A stretch of DNA of 41,127 nt from Verrucomicrobiota bacterium. Its GTDB lineage: Bacteria; Verrucomicrobiota; Verrucomicrobiia; Chthoniobacterales; UBA10450. Each line of letters opens with the position of its first letter. The stretch's first letter is position 1. Shown piece by piece: positions 8,220 through 17,055 of the stretch. The DNA is taken from positions 1-41,127 of the forward strand of contig QHPX01000144.1 of assembly GCA_003219195.1 (NCBI GenBank). Direction: 5' to 3'. The notes beneath the pieces were generated by a model. It saw only the letters and a list, made by a program, of their open reading frames with translations, did not search any database and was not told the origin of the DNA. Position numbers and translations under genes: made by a program.

Positions 8220-10016
8220 ATGAGCCGCATTCGATTGCTGCCGGAGATCGTCGCCAGCCAGGTCGCGGCCGGCGAAGTGGTGGAGCGCCCTGCTTCCGTG
8301 GTGAAAGAACTCATCGAGAACAGCATCGACGCCGGCGCGCGTAAGATCGACATCTTGATTCGGCGCGGTGGAATTTCGCTCCTCCGCGTGATCGATGACG
8401 GCTGCGGCATGGATCGCGATGACGCGCTCCTTTCGCTCGAACGTCATGCCACGAGCAAGATTCGTTCGGCGGCAGATCTTCATGCGATTGCCACACTTGG
8501 ATTTCGCGGAGAAGCTTTGCCAAGCATCGCGAGTGTTTCGCGCTTTCGACTGACGACGCGCGAAGCGGACGCTGTCGCCGGCACCGAAATCATCGTGAAC
8601 GGCGGCAAGATCGACATTGTGCGCGACGGCGGCGAAGCACCTGGAACGCAAGTCGAGGTGCGTTCTCTTTTTTACAATCTGCCCGCCCGCCGGAAATTTC
8701 TTCGCTCGGAGAACACCGAAAGCCGGAATATCGAGCACCAGCTCCACCTCCAGGCGATCGGACATCCCGAGATTGCTTTCACCTTTGTGCGCGACGATCG
8801 GCTCGTGCTTCAACTTCCGCGGGCGGCAAATCTCCATGACCGCATCCGGGATTTGCACGGAAACGAATTGCTCGAGCGGTTGCTTCCCTTGACCAGCGCC
8901 GGGCTGGGTAAGATCGACATCGGCGGATTGATCGGGCAGGCGGGCGTGAGCCGGCAGACGCGGGCACAGCAGCTCGTCTTTGTGAATGGCCGCGCGATTG
9001 AAAGCCCGGTGGTCACGGCGGGATTGCGCGAGGGTTATCATACCGCGCTCATGAAAGGGCAATTTCCCGTAACGTTCCTTTTCTTAAATCTCGATCCAGC
9101 GTCGGTGGATGTGAACGTCCATCCCGCGAAACGCGAGGTCCGGTTTCGCGATCCAACCGGGGTGCGCGAGGCCGTGGTCAATTCTATTCGGCGCGCGCTT
9201 GAAGGTGGGCGCGGCGACTGGCAGGAGAAATTTCGCGCACCAAATATCTCGCCATTATCAGCGCTGCCGATCGAACGGGAGACGCGACCAATCGAAGTGC
9301 AGCCCGCGTTTGCGCAGCAAACAATTGAGACGCTGCCGCGTGTTGCGCCGAGCGGGTTCGAGGGGCCCCGTAAACTACCGGACACGACGACGCCTGCCGA
9401 AGAGAGGATCGACAAGAAGGTTCCTCAGCAATTTCAGATCATCGGCGTTTTGAACAAACTTTACGTCTTGATGGAGAATGCGGACGGGCTCGTCCTGGTC
9501 GATCAGCATGCGGCGCATGAACGCATTCTTTTTGAGGAATTGCGCCGGCGAATGGAGGAACAGGGCGTTCCCTCCCAGAAATTGTTGCTTCCTCAAACTT
9601 TCGATCTCTCCCCGCGCGACGCCGAATGGGTCGAGCGCAACATGTCGATTTTGCAAAAAATGGGAATCGGTATCGAAGGGTTCGGACCGAACACTTTCAA
9701 GATCGACTGTCTGCCGGCATTCTTGAAAACGTCCGATCCGGTCAGCTTCATGCAGCGAGTCGTCGATGATCTCAAGAGCGCGAGCAACAGCAGCTCACCA
9801 TTGCGTCTGGGCGAAGAGACGATCGCAAAAACGGTTTGCCGTCATGCCGTGAAAGCCAATGATCCGCTGCGCTATCTCGAAGTTGAAAAACTCATCCAGG
9901 ATTTGCTTGGCTGCGATCTGCCTTATTGCTGTCCGCACGGACGGCCGACGATGATTCAAATTTCGCTGGCGGAGTTGGAGAAGAAATTCGGCCGGCGAAG
10001 TGCGATCCAAACTTAA
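8220..10016 (+). CDS. mutL: DNA mismatch repair protein MutL
   Basis: MutL couples MutS mismatch recognition to downstream excision. The protein is 598 aa. The N-terminal GHKL ATPase has ELIENSIDAGA (motif I), DDGCGM (motif II) and TLGFRGEAL (motif III); NVHPAKREVRF follows near residue 310. A variable linker (about 340-400) leads to the C-terminal dimerisation domain. That domain carries DQHAAHERILFEE, which matches the endonuclease metal motif DQHAxxERxxYE with F in place of Y, plus VCRHAVKAND and CCPHGRP. This MutL is therefore probably an endonuclease, as in bacteria lacking MutH. Three AAGATCGACA motifs (8343, 8607, 8910) each encode KID within 570 nt. Confidence 0.96.
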   Translation: MSRIRLLPEIVASQVAAGEVVERPASVVKELIENSIDAGARKIDILIRRGGISLLRVIDDGCGMDRDDALLSLERHATSKIRSAADLHAIATLGFRGEALPSIASVSRFRLTTREADAVAGTEIIVNGGKIDIVRDGGEAPGTQVEVRSLFYNLPARRKFLRSENTESRNIEHQLHLQAIGHPEIAFTFVRDDRLVLQLPRAANLHDRIRDLHGNELLERLLPLTSAGLGKIDIGGLIGQAGVSRQTRAQQLVFVNGRAIESPVVTAGLREGYHTALMKGQFPVTFLFLNLDPASVDVNVHPAKREVRFRDPTGVREAVVNSIRRALEGGRGDWQEKFRAPNISPLSALPIERETRPIEVQPAFAQQTIETLPRVAPSGFEGPRKLPDTTTPAEERIDKKVPQQFQIIGVLNKLYVLMENADGLVLVDQHAAHERILFEELRRRMEEQGVPSQKLLLPQTFDLSPRDAEWVERNMSILQKMGIGIEGFGPNTFKIDCLPAFLKTSDPVSFMQRVVDDLKSASNSSSPLRLGEETIAKTVCRHAVKANDPLRYLEVEKLIQDLLGCDLPYCCPHGRPTMIQISLAELEKKFGRRSAIQT

Positions 10017-10046
10017 GCGTGGCCGAAGCTTGGAAGTTGGAAGTTG

Positions 10047-10073
10047 AAGGTTGGACGCTGGACGTTCAACCTT
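10047..10073. repeat. Small hairpin / Trp-Lys-like GGAAGTTGGAAG repeat tract
   Basis: Direct repeats TTGGAAGTTGGAAG (10030-10043) run into a hairpin with 11-bp arms (AAGGTTGGACG 10047-10057 and CGTTCAACCTT 10063-10073, one mismatch) around a 5-nt loop. It lies in the 60-nt gap between mutL and gmd. It could end mutL transcripts or affect gmd leader folding, but there is no T tract, so a classical intrinsic terminator is unlikely. Confidence 0.45.
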
Positions 10074-10080
10074 CCCTCGG

Positions 10081-11085
10081 ATGAAGGAGAACGAAAAAGC
10101 CGCGCTCATCACCGGAATCGGAGGCCAAGATGGTTCCTACCTGACCGAGCTACTCCTGGAAAAAAATTACACCGTTCATGGAATGGTGCGGCGCACGAGC
10201 AATTTGCTGCGCTCACGCATCGAGCACCTGCGGCGCGATGAGAAGATTTACGGCCAACGATTTTTTTTGCATTATGGCGATCTATCGGACGGAACAACGT
10301 TACGCCGCATTTTCCGCAACGTGCGCCCGACTGAGCTTTATCATCTGGCGGGACAAAGCCATGTCGGCCTGAGTTTCGAAATCCCTGAATCCACCTGCGA
10401 AGAGGCGGGAATGGCGACGCTGCGCTTGCTCGAGATCGCGCGGGATCAGCCCGCACCGGTGCGGTTTTACCACGCCTCAAGCTCGGAAATTTTTGGCAAT
10501 GCAACGGAAACTCCGCAAACGGAGAAGACACCAATGCTTCCAACCAGTCCTTACGGCTGCGCCAAAGCGTTCGCCACACAACTGGCGCGCGTTTACCGGC
10601 AATCCTACGGGCTGTTTGTTTGCAACGGTATTCTCTATAATCACGAATCGCCGCGCCGCGGCGAAAATTTTGTTACGCGCAAGATCGCGCGCGGGGTCGC
10701 GCGGATTGCGCGCGGACTGGATGTCGATCTTGTCCTGGGCAATCTGGAGAGCCGGCGAGACTGGGGCCGCGCCCAGGATTACGTGAGAGCCATGTGGCTG
10801 ATGCTGCAACACAAAGCCGCGGACGATTATATCGTGGCGACCGGCGAGACGCATTCCGTGCGCGAATTTGTTGAGGCCGCCTTCGCCATTGTCGATCTTC
10901 CCTGGGAAAAATATGTGAAGCGCGATCCCTCTTTCGATCGTCCGACCGAGCCGGCGAATCTGGTCGGTTGTGCGGACAAGATCCGCCGCGTGCTTGAGTG
11001 GAAGCCGACCGGAACTTTTCCGCAGCTGGTACGCGAAATGGTCGAGGCCGAGCTGGCGGCGATCGAAATAAAAAGTGGACAGTAA
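10081..11085 (+). CDS. gmd: GDP-mannose 4,6-dehydratase
   Basis: This enzyme converts GDP-D-mannose to GDP-4-keto-6-deoxy-D-mannose, the substrate for the GDP-fucose synthase at 331-1266 and for GDP-rhamnose/perosamine routes. The protein is 334 aa. It shows the cofactor loop TGIGGQDGSYL, the family VRRTSNLLRSRIEHL, HLAGQSHVGLSF and the catalytic Y-x3-K in SPYGCAKAFA. ILYNHESPRRGENFVTRKI and WGRAQDYVRAMW are diagnostic of GMD. Start at ATG 10081; an in-frame TTG at 10051 falls inside the hairpin and is unlikely. It is probably transcribed toward uppP, 27 nt further on. It contains two TGTCGATCTT motifs (10722, 10890). Confidence 0.96.
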   Translation: MKENEKAALITGIGGQDGSYLTELLLEKNYTVHGMVRRTSNLLRSRIEHLRRDEKIYGQRFFLHYGDLSDGTTLRRIFRNVRPTELYHLAGQSHVGLSFEIPESTCEEAGMATLRLLEIARDQPAPVRFYHASSSEIFGNATETPQTEKTPMLPTSPYGCAKAFATQLARVYRQSYGLFVCNGILYNHESPRRGENFVTRKIARGVARIARGLDVDLVLGNLESRRDWGRAQDYVRAMWLMLQHKAADDYIVATGETHSVREFVEAAFAIVDLPWEKYVKRDPSFDRPTEPANLVGCADKIRRVLEWKPTGTFPQLVREMVEAELAAIEIKSGQ

Positions 11086-11094
11086 AAATTAAAG

Positions 11095-11103
11095 AAGGAG
11101 GAG
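11095..11103 (+). promoter_or_regulatory. Strong Shine-Dalgarno of uppP
   Basis: AAGGAGGAG lies 9 nt before the uppP ATG. Most genes in this window have weak or no visible Shine-Dalgarno sequences, so this nearly perfect match stands out and suggests efficient initiation. Confidence 0.8.
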
Positions 11104-11112
11104 AAATTTTTT

Positions 11113-11985
11113 ATGCACGATTTTTTCTTGTCGATCTTGCTCGGCATCGTTGAAGGGCTCACCGAATTCCTCCCCGTGAGCTCGACCGCCCATCTCCGGA
11201 TTGTTGAGGCGCTCCTCAATCTCGATCTCCACGATAGCTTTTGGAAGATGTACACGATCGTGATCCAGTTGGGCGCGATCCTGGCGTTGCCAGTTTATTT
11301 TTGGCAACGCATCATTCAATTCATCGGCACATTTCCGAAAGGCGAACGCGGCGACCGCAACTTTCTGACCCATCCGCTCAGCCTGACGCTGATCGCGTTT
11401 GTGGTCACAGCGCTTCCGGCGTGGGCATTGACAAAGGTGATTGGCAAAAATTTGGAAAGCCTGGTCGTCATGGCGACGGCGCTGCTCATCGGCGGAGTCG
11501 TGATGTGGATTGTCGATGTAACTTTCACGCACCCGCGCGTGACGCACATGGAGGAAATGAATTTGCCGCAAGCGGTGTGGATCGGCGCAGTGCAGATCCT
11601 TTCCGCGGTTTTTCCCGGCACGTCGCGGTCGATGTCCACGATCGCGGCCGGGCAAGTGGCCGGTCTGTCGCGGCCGGCTGCGCTTGAGTTTTCTTTCTTT
11701 CTTTCCATGCCGACAATGGTCGTGGCCACTTTGTACGATCTTTACAAAACGCTCGCGCCCAATCGCAATTTCGCAACGGAAGGCAATCTGGCGCCGCTGG
11801 CGGTGAATACGCACCAATGGATTTTGCTCACGATTGGCTTCGTTGTTTCATTCATCGTTGCGCTCGGTGTGGTCGCCTGGTTTATACGCTGGGTGCGCAC
11901 CCGAGGCTTTGCACCGTTCGCCGTTTACCGGATCGCGCTCGGAGCCATCATTTTGTTGGGGCTTGCCTTGCGTGGCGTAAGCTAA
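11113..11985 (+). CDS. uppP: Undecaprenyl-diphosphatase (bacitracin resistance protein)
   Basis: UppP dephosphorylates undecaprenyl diphosphate to recycle the lipid carrier of peptidoglycan and O-antigen synthesis. It is an integral membrane protein of 290 aa with about eight hydrophobic helices. Both signature regions are present: EGLTEFLPVSSTAHL near the N-terminus, containing the catalytic glutamates, and PGTSRSMSTIAAG near residue 168 with the conserved Arg. The neighbouring gmd/fcl and the uppS gene 4 kb downstream share the same lipid-carrier economy. One TGTCGATCTT motif (11129) encodes LSIL close to the start. Confidence 0.95.
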   Translation: MHDFFLSILLGIVEGLTEFLPVSSTAHLRIVEALLNLDLHDSFWKMYTIVIQLGAILALPVYFWQRIIQFIGTFPKGERGDRNFLTHPLSLTLIAFVVTALPAWALTKVIGKNLESLVVMATALLIGGVVMWIVDVTFTHPRVTHMEEMNLPQAVWIGAVQILSAVFPGTSRSMSTIAAGQVAGLSRPAALEFSFFLSMPTMVVATLYDLYKTLAPNRNFATEGNLAPLAVNTHQWILLTIGFVVSFIVALGVVAWFIRWVRTRGFAPFAVYRIALGAIILLGLALRGVS

Positions 11986-11997
11986 AATCGACTGCCA

Positions 11998-12399
11998 ATG
12001 GAAAACGACGCAATCCTTCCCGATCTGCAAAGCTGCCTGCTTTGCGAAGATGTCCGTTGTGAATTCAACGGAATGCAGACGCTGATCGGCGTGATTAACG
12101 TTATCCCGGCGCCGGCCCTGCCAGTCAATTGCTTGCGTCTTTGCATCTGGGCGCGTTGGTGCAGCGGGGCGGGAAAATTCCGGCAAAAGTCGCGAATCGT
12201 GGGAGTGGATGAACAACAAGTCATTGCTCAGGCGGAAGTGGAGTTCGTGCTCAAGGAGATGGAAGGGCATGCGACGAACGTGCATTACTTCGGAGGCGTT
12301 CAGTTTCAGCAGTACGGGTTGCATCACGTCGAGATTTATCTCGAGGACGAGTTGCGATTGCGCTTTCCGCTTCCGGTGGTGCGGATCGCCGCGAAATAG
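11998..12399 (+). CDS. DUF6941-like conserved hypothetical protein
   Basis: This is a 133-aa soluble protein of unknown function. The N-terminal pattern (LPDLQSCLLCEDVRCEFNG, then LIGVINVIPAP) resembles small proteins grouped as DUF6941, which look like beta-rich domains with strands ending in conserved Phe/Pro. The C-terminus (HHVEIYLEDELRLRFPLPVVRI) fits the same fold. It lies 12 nt after uppP on the same strand, so co-transcription is likely. The family name is from memory of similar proteins and is held with moderate confidence. Confidence 0.6.
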   Translation: MENDAILPDLQSCLLCEDVRCEFNGMQTLIGVINVIPAPALPVNCLRLCIWARWCSGAGKFRQKSRIVGVDEQQVIAQAEVEFVLKEMEGHATNVHYFGGVQFQQYGLHHVEIYLEDELRLRFPLPVVRIAAK

Positions 12400-12472
12400 C
12401 GGTTAAGTTCCAAGCTTTCTATAAATCGGCGCTTGCCATGAAGGATGAATTCCTCTATGACGAGCGCTTTCG

Positions 12473-13408
12473 ATGCGGGAAAAATTTCTTGCCGGAGTTT
12501 TATGCGGGTTCGCCGTTCTCACGCAAAGCCGCGCACAGGAAGTAGAAGTTCCGCGAGAGAGCAGTGCCAAAGTTGCCGCGTCGACCACTCTCCCGGAACA
12601 ACCGAAGACGCAAACTCGCGTGGAGCAGACGAACATTTCTCAACCGCCTGACCTTACGGCCGAGCAAATGCGAAAGGCGGGATCGCTCGCGGCTGAGCGA
12701 GTGAAAAGAGAATCTCAGCCCGAGCGAACGAGCGCTGCCGAGCAAATGGCTTTCCACGGAGACACTGCATTTACGAAATTAGCGGACGGTTTCGATTTTC
12801 CAGTGGGGAAACCGGACGCACAAGGTTACTACAAGGCGCGCGGCTTCCAATCGCAGGGGCATCCGGGCGAGGATTGGGACGGAAGCGGCGGCGGCAACAC
12901 CGACTTGGGCGATCCGATCTATAGCATTAGCAATGGTGTCGTTGTGTTCGCGCGCGACTGTCACATGGGCTGGGGAAACGTCGTGATCGTGCGACATGCT
13001 TATCGTGAAGGCGGCAGCATTAAAAATATCGACTCACTTTACGGCCATCTCGATCGGATCGTTGTGCATCGCGGCCAGCGGGTAGCGCGGGGCGAGCAGG
13101 TCGGGACGATGGGTACGGCGCACGGTCTTTACGATGCGCATCTTCATCTCGAAATCCGCAAGAACATCGAGATCGGAATGAGCCGGGCCGCGTTTGCGTG
13201 CGACTCCAGCAATTACTACGATCCCAGCCAATTCATTCTCTCTCATCGACATCTTCAGACAGGTTGGGGCAAATATCGCATCGCGATGAACACCTTTACG
13301 CATGATGCGCTTATCGATTGGGACAAGGCCCGAAATTATTCGCACGATAGTGGCGGAACCAATGAGTCGGCCGCCGCGTTGAAAAAGGCAGTCGCGTCGC
13401 AGCATTAA
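12473..13408 (+). CDS. Secreted M23-family (LytM-like) metallopeptidase
   Basis: This is a probable periplasmic peptidoglycan endopeptidase or LytM regulator of 311 aa. The N-terminal signal peptide ends at about QSRAQ (residue 22). Residues 23-95 are a polar linker. The LytM domain (about 105-235) has zinc ligands in GHPGEDWDG (H-x3-D) and in AHLHLEIRK (H-x-H), with YGHLDR between them. The catalytic residues appear intact, so it should be active rather than a degenerate activator. A C-terminal tail of about 75 residues has no motif I know. It converges with the small DUF3309 gene. Confidence 0.88.
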   Translation: MREKFLAGVLCGFAVLTQSRAQEVEVPRESSAKVAASTTLPEQPKTQTRVEQTNISQPPDLTAEQMRKAGSLAAERVKRESQPERTSAAEQMAFHGDTAFTKLADGFDFPVGKPDAQGYYKARGFQSQGHPGEDWDGSGGGNTDLGDPIYSISNGVVVFARDCHMGWGNVVIVRHAYREGGSIKNIDSLYGHLDRIVVHRGQRVARGEQVGTMGTAHGLYDAHLHLEIRKNIEIGMSRAAFACDSSNYYDPSQFILSHRHLQTGWGKYRIAMNTFTHDALIDWDKARNYSHDSGGTNESAAALKKAVASQH

Positions 13409-13424
13409 ACTGCGGCGCTGAAAT

Positions 13425-13457
13425 AATTGGGGACGGACCCGCTGTCGTCTCCCAATT
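13425..13457. terminator. Possible hairpin between convergent genes
   Basis: Inverted arms AATTGGG (13425-13431) and CCCAATT (13451-13457) enclose a GC-rich loop in the 54-nt gap between the M23 peptidase stop and the DUF3309 stop. The position suits a bidirectional terminator, but no clear T tract follows on either strand. Confidence 0.3.
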
Positions 13458-13462
13458 GTGAT

Positions 13463-13615
13463 TTAAATGCGGCCAGCCAGAGCAAGGATCAGCACGATCA
13501 ATAAAATCAGGCCGATCCCGCCGCTCGGATAATAACCCCAGCCCGAACTGTATGGCCAGGCCGGGAAAGCTCCGATCAGGAGAAGCACGAGGATAATCAG
13601 CAGAATTGTGCGCAT
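13463..13615 (-). CDS. DUF3309-type small hydrophobic protein
   Basis: This 50-aa membrane protein starts MRTILLIILVLLLIGAF and has two hydrophobic helices flanking a Trp/Tyr/Gly-rich turn (AWPYSSGWGYYPSGG), then GLILLIVLILALAGRI. This layout is the DUF3309 pattern found in many soil bacteria; no function is known. ATG at 13615 on the minus strand, stop TAA at 13463-13465. Its GYYPSGG core and helix lengths make it a convincing real gene despite its size. Another 50-aa membrane protein of similar design lies at 37556-37708. Confidence 0.85.
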   Translation of the reverse strand: MRTILLIILVLLLIGAFPAWPYSSGWGYYPSGGIGLILLIVLILALAGRI

Positions 13616-13824
13616 TCGCGAAGGCTATTTGTGTCCACGGTGAGATGGCAATCCTTATCTTCGGTCTCCATAAGTGGGAGCGGGCGGGAGCGACTGAAAA
13701 GATCGACAAGTAATCGGGACCAAAATGTCTTGCAGTGGTCTCGCGCCAACCTATTGTTCGTCCGCACTCCCGAGTGCATTCGGCCGGATGCTTCGGGAAA
13801 ATTTTTTGCCTGTTTCGAATTCCG
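13616..13824. other. Intergenic leader of purA
   Basis: This gap of about 210 nt between the divergent DUF3309 gene and purA probably holds both promoters. It contains one AAGATCGACA motif (13699-13708), preceded by GGGAGCGGGCGGGAGCGAC, which weakly resembles the end of the dispersed element but is not alignable over its length. No purine riboswitch-like structure was recognised. Confidence 0.4.
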
Positions 13825-15093
13825 ATGGCGAACACGATTCTAATCGGCGCGCAATGGGGCGACGAAGGGAAGGGGAAAATCATCGATGTGCTCACGGCAA
13901 AAGCCGACGTCGTCGTCCGCAGCCAGGGCGGGAACAATGCGGGCCACACCGTGCTCCATCGTGGCGCCAAATACATCCTGCACATGATCCCGTCGGGAAT
14001 TCTCCGGCGCGGAAAGACGTGCGTGATCGGCAACGGCGTAGTGATCGATCCAATCGCGCTCCTCTCCGAGATGGACAGCTTGCGCAAATTGGGGATCAAA
14101 ATTGGAAAAAACTTGCTGATTAGTGATTGCGCCCATCTCGTTTTGCCTTATCACCGCGTCATCGACGAACAGCGTGAGCTGCGCAAAGGCCGCGCGAAAA
14201 TAGGGACGACTAAACGCGGGATCGGCCCGGCCTATGGCGATAAAGCCGCCCGCACTGGGCTGCGCGTTTCCGATTTGATGCAACCGATCCTTTTCTCAAA
14301 AAAGTTGCAGGCCAAGATTGTCGAGAACAACAGCATTCTCCAGGCCCTCGGCGCAAAGCCGATCAGTTTTCGCGAGGTGAACGAAAGTTATCTCGCGGCG
14401 GGGGAAAAGTTGCGCCCGTTCGTTTGCAACACGGTAGTTTATCTTCATCGCGCTCTTCAGCGCGGCAAGGAAATTCTCTTTGAAGGCGCACAAGGGACGT
14501 TTCTCGATATCGATCACGGCACTTATCCATACGTGACTTCATCAAATACGACTGCGGGCGGCGCGTGCACGGGCACGGGAGTACCGCCGCACCGGATGGA
14601 CCGCGTGGTAGGAGTGATGAAAGCGTATACGACACGCGTAGGCGAAGGGGCGTTGCCCACCGAAGATCGACAATTAGCCGCAACGCTTCACAAACTGGGC
14701 CGCGAATTTGGAGCGACAACCGGGCGTGCCCGCCGCTGCGGCTGGTTTGATGCCGTGGCCACGCGTTATGCAACGATGATTAACGGCATCGACGAGCTTG
14801 CCATCACAAACCTGGACGGGCTCGACCATGTCGATCCTATCCGTGTTTGTGTGGCGTATCGGCTGAATCGAAAACGTCTGGATGTTCCACCGTGCGATGC
14901 GGCACAGCTCGATAATTGCGACCCGATTTACAAAGAAATGCCCGGCTGGAATCAATCCACGCATTCAGCGAAAAAACTTTCGCAACTTCCTTCAGCAGCA
15001 AAGGATTACGTCAAATACATTTCCACACTCACCGGAGCCAAATTATCGATTGTCAGTGTCGGGCCGGCTCGCGGTGAAACGATTATTTTGTAG
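13825..15093 (+). CDS. purA: Adenylosuccinate synthetase
   Basis: PurA catalyses the GTP-dependent joining of IMP and aspartate, the first committed step to AMP. The protein is 422 aa, the usual length. The N-terminal GAQWGDEGKGK is the diagnostic P-loop with the catalytic Asp. RSQGGNNAGHT with the catalytic His, TKRGIGPAYGDKAAR, EGAQGTFLDIDHGTYPYVTSS and TTGRARRCGWFDAV are all intact. Start ATG 13825 gives the canonical MANTILIGAQWGDEGKG; upstream codons back to 13735 are not family-like. uppS follows directly. One AAGATCGACA motif (14663) is read in a third frame as EDRQ. Confidence 0.97.
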   Translation: MANTILIGAQWGDEGKGKIIDVLTAKADVVVRSQGGNNAGHTVLHRGAKYILHMIPSGILRRGKTCVIGNGVVIDPIALLSEMDSLRKLGIKIGKNLLISDCAHLVLPYHRVIDEQRELRKGRAKIGTTKRGIGPAYGDKAARTGLRVSDLMQPILFSKKLQAKIVENNSILQALGAKPISFREVNESYLAAGEKLRPFVCNTVVYLHRALQRGKEILFEGAQGTFLDIDHGTYPYVTSSNTTAGGACTGTGVPPHRMDRVVGVMKAYTTRVGEGALPTEDRQLAATLHKLGREFGATTGRARRCGWFDAVATRYATMINGIDELAITNLDGLDHVDPIRVCVAYRLNRKRLDVPPCDAAQLDNCDPIYKEMPGWNQSTHSAKKLSQLPSAAKDYVKYISTLTGAKLSIVSVGPARGETIIL

Positions 15094-15104
15094 CCGTGGC
15101 CTCC

Positions 15105-15809
<705 letters not shown>

Positions 15810-15811
15810 TT

Positions 15812-15871
15812 TGTAGCGGCGGTCTGTGACCGTCGGATGTTTTTATTCGGCACGCGCAGAGCGCCGCTACA
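15812..15871. repeat. TGTAGCGGCGG...CCGCTACA palindromic repeat
   Basis: The ends TGTAGCGGC and GCCGCTACA are inverted copies, and the first arm folds as CGGTC-TGTGACCG. It sits in the 65-nt gap between convergent uppS and hemW, where it probably serves both as a 3'-end hairpin. Further members of the family lie at 19203, 25764, 30755 and (diverged) 31724. Confidence 0.8.
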
Positions 15872-15874
15872 GGT

Positions 15875-17038
15875 TCAGACAAACGCTTCCGCTACCGAAT
15901 CGGCCAGCGATTTTCCAGCGGTGGTCAGCACGAAATTGCCATATGATTGTCGAAGCAAACCGAGCGCGACGAACTCTTGCGTTTCCTTCGGCCATGCTTG
16001 GAGCGATTCCGCCGAGATCCCTTCAACGGTACGCAATGAAAAAGCGATTCGCTCGGCGCGCTTCATTTCGGGAGTGAGTTGCTCCATTGTCCCCATGGCC
16101 GATTTTCCCGATAAAATCCGGCCGGCGTAATCGCGATAATCAGAAACGTTCTGCCAGCGCTGTGACCCGCGGGTTGAAAATGCGCTTGGACCGATCCCAA
16201 GATAATCTTCGCCGGCCCAGTAAGCGCTATTGTGTGCCGAGGAGAAGCCGGGCAGCGCGTAGTTCGAGATTTCGTAATGTTCGTAGCCCGCATTTTGCAA
16301 GATCGACATCGTCATTTCGAACAACTGCGCGTCGACATCTGGATCGGCGTGGAACTCGCCGCGCGCCTGCCGGAGGAAAAATTCCGTGTCCTCCTCGTAA
16401 GTCAGACAGTAAGCAGAGATATGTTCGGGTTGCAGGCTGATCGTTTTCTCCAGGGTCGAGCGCCACTGCGGCGTGGTTTGGCCCGGCAGCCCGAACATAA
16501 GATCGACATTTATATTCGTGAATCCCGCCGCGCGCAGAATGAAAAATGACTTCTCCGCCTGCGGCGCATTGTGTTCGCGCCCGAGAATTTTTAGCATTTC
16601 CTCGTCCCAGGATTGCACACCGAGACTGATTCGATTCACACCGTGCTCCTGAAACAAAGCAGCCTTGCGCGGGGAGACGCTTCCGGGATTCGCTTCGACC
16701 GTCCATTCTGTCAATGTCGAGAGATCGAGCAGGGCACGAAAGCCTTTGAGGAGACGTTCAACCTGCGAAGTTGTGAGAGCGGTTGGCGTGCCGCCACCGA
16801 AGTAAATTGTCGATGGAAGGAGATGTCGATCTTGGGTGTGGTGCTTAAGTTCGCACAACACCGCTTCACAGAAGCGCTCGGTTTGCGATCGATCGAGCAG
16901 CTCTTTGTAAAACGCGCAGTACGGACAAATGCGCGCGCAAAACGGGATGTGCAGATAGAGGTGTCGAATCGGAGCGGGCGCCGGTTCTGATTTGCCGCAG
17001 TTGTGATTCTTCCTGTTGTTCATAGAGTCCGTTGCCAT
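15875..17038 (-). CDS. hemW: HemW-like radical SAM heme chaperone
   Basis: This radical SAM protein is related to coproporphyrinogen III oxidase HemN but belongs to the HemW heme-chaperone branch; it is 387 aa. The 4Fe-4S/SAM motif is CARICPYCAFY (C-x3-C-x2-C), preceded by LYLHIPFC. GGGTPTAL, VEANPGS and GVQSWDEEMLKILGR follow. HNSAYWAGEDYLGIGPSA is the HemW signature. ATG 17038 is used; ATG 17023 is equally possible, since the first about 25 residues are not conserved. It is divergent from the DUF362 gene with only about 17-32 nt between starts. It contains three copies of the 10-mer motif (16299, 16499, 16824), each in a different reading frame. Confidence 0.93.
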   Translation of the reverse strand: MATDSMNNRKNHNCGKSEPAPAPIRHLYLHIPFCARICPYCAFYKELLDRSQTERFCEAVLCELKHHTQDRHLLPSTIYFGGGTPTALTTSQVERLLKGFRALLDLSTLTEWTVEANPGSVSPRKAALFQEHGVNRISLGVQSWDEEMLKILGREHNAPQAEKSFFILRAAGFTNINVDLMFGLPGQTTPQWRSTLEKTISLQPEHISAYCLTYEEDTEFFLRQARGEFHADPDVDAQLFEMTMSILQNAGYEHYEISNYALPGFSSAHNSAYWAGEDYLGIGPSAFSTRGSQRWQNVSDYRDYAGRILSGKSAMGTMEQLTPEMKRAERIAFSLRTVEGISAESLQAWPKETQEFVALGLLRQSYGNFVLTTAGKSLADSVAEAFV

Positions 17039-17055
17039 CTCTCAGGTCGTTGTCG

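Noticed and set aside
8154-9062. 302-aa open frame on the minus strand
   Set aside because: Antisense to the MutL ATPase domain, whose motifs are intact on the plus strand.
12651-12745. Possible further copy of the dispersed element in the M23 gene linker
   Set aside because: GC-rich GAGCGA strings occur there, but the start AAGATCGACA, the core and the ATCAA end are absent.
13311-14099. 262-aa open frame on the minus strand
   Set aside because: Covers the M23 3' end, the DUF3309 gene in another frame and the purA start; no family-like sequence.
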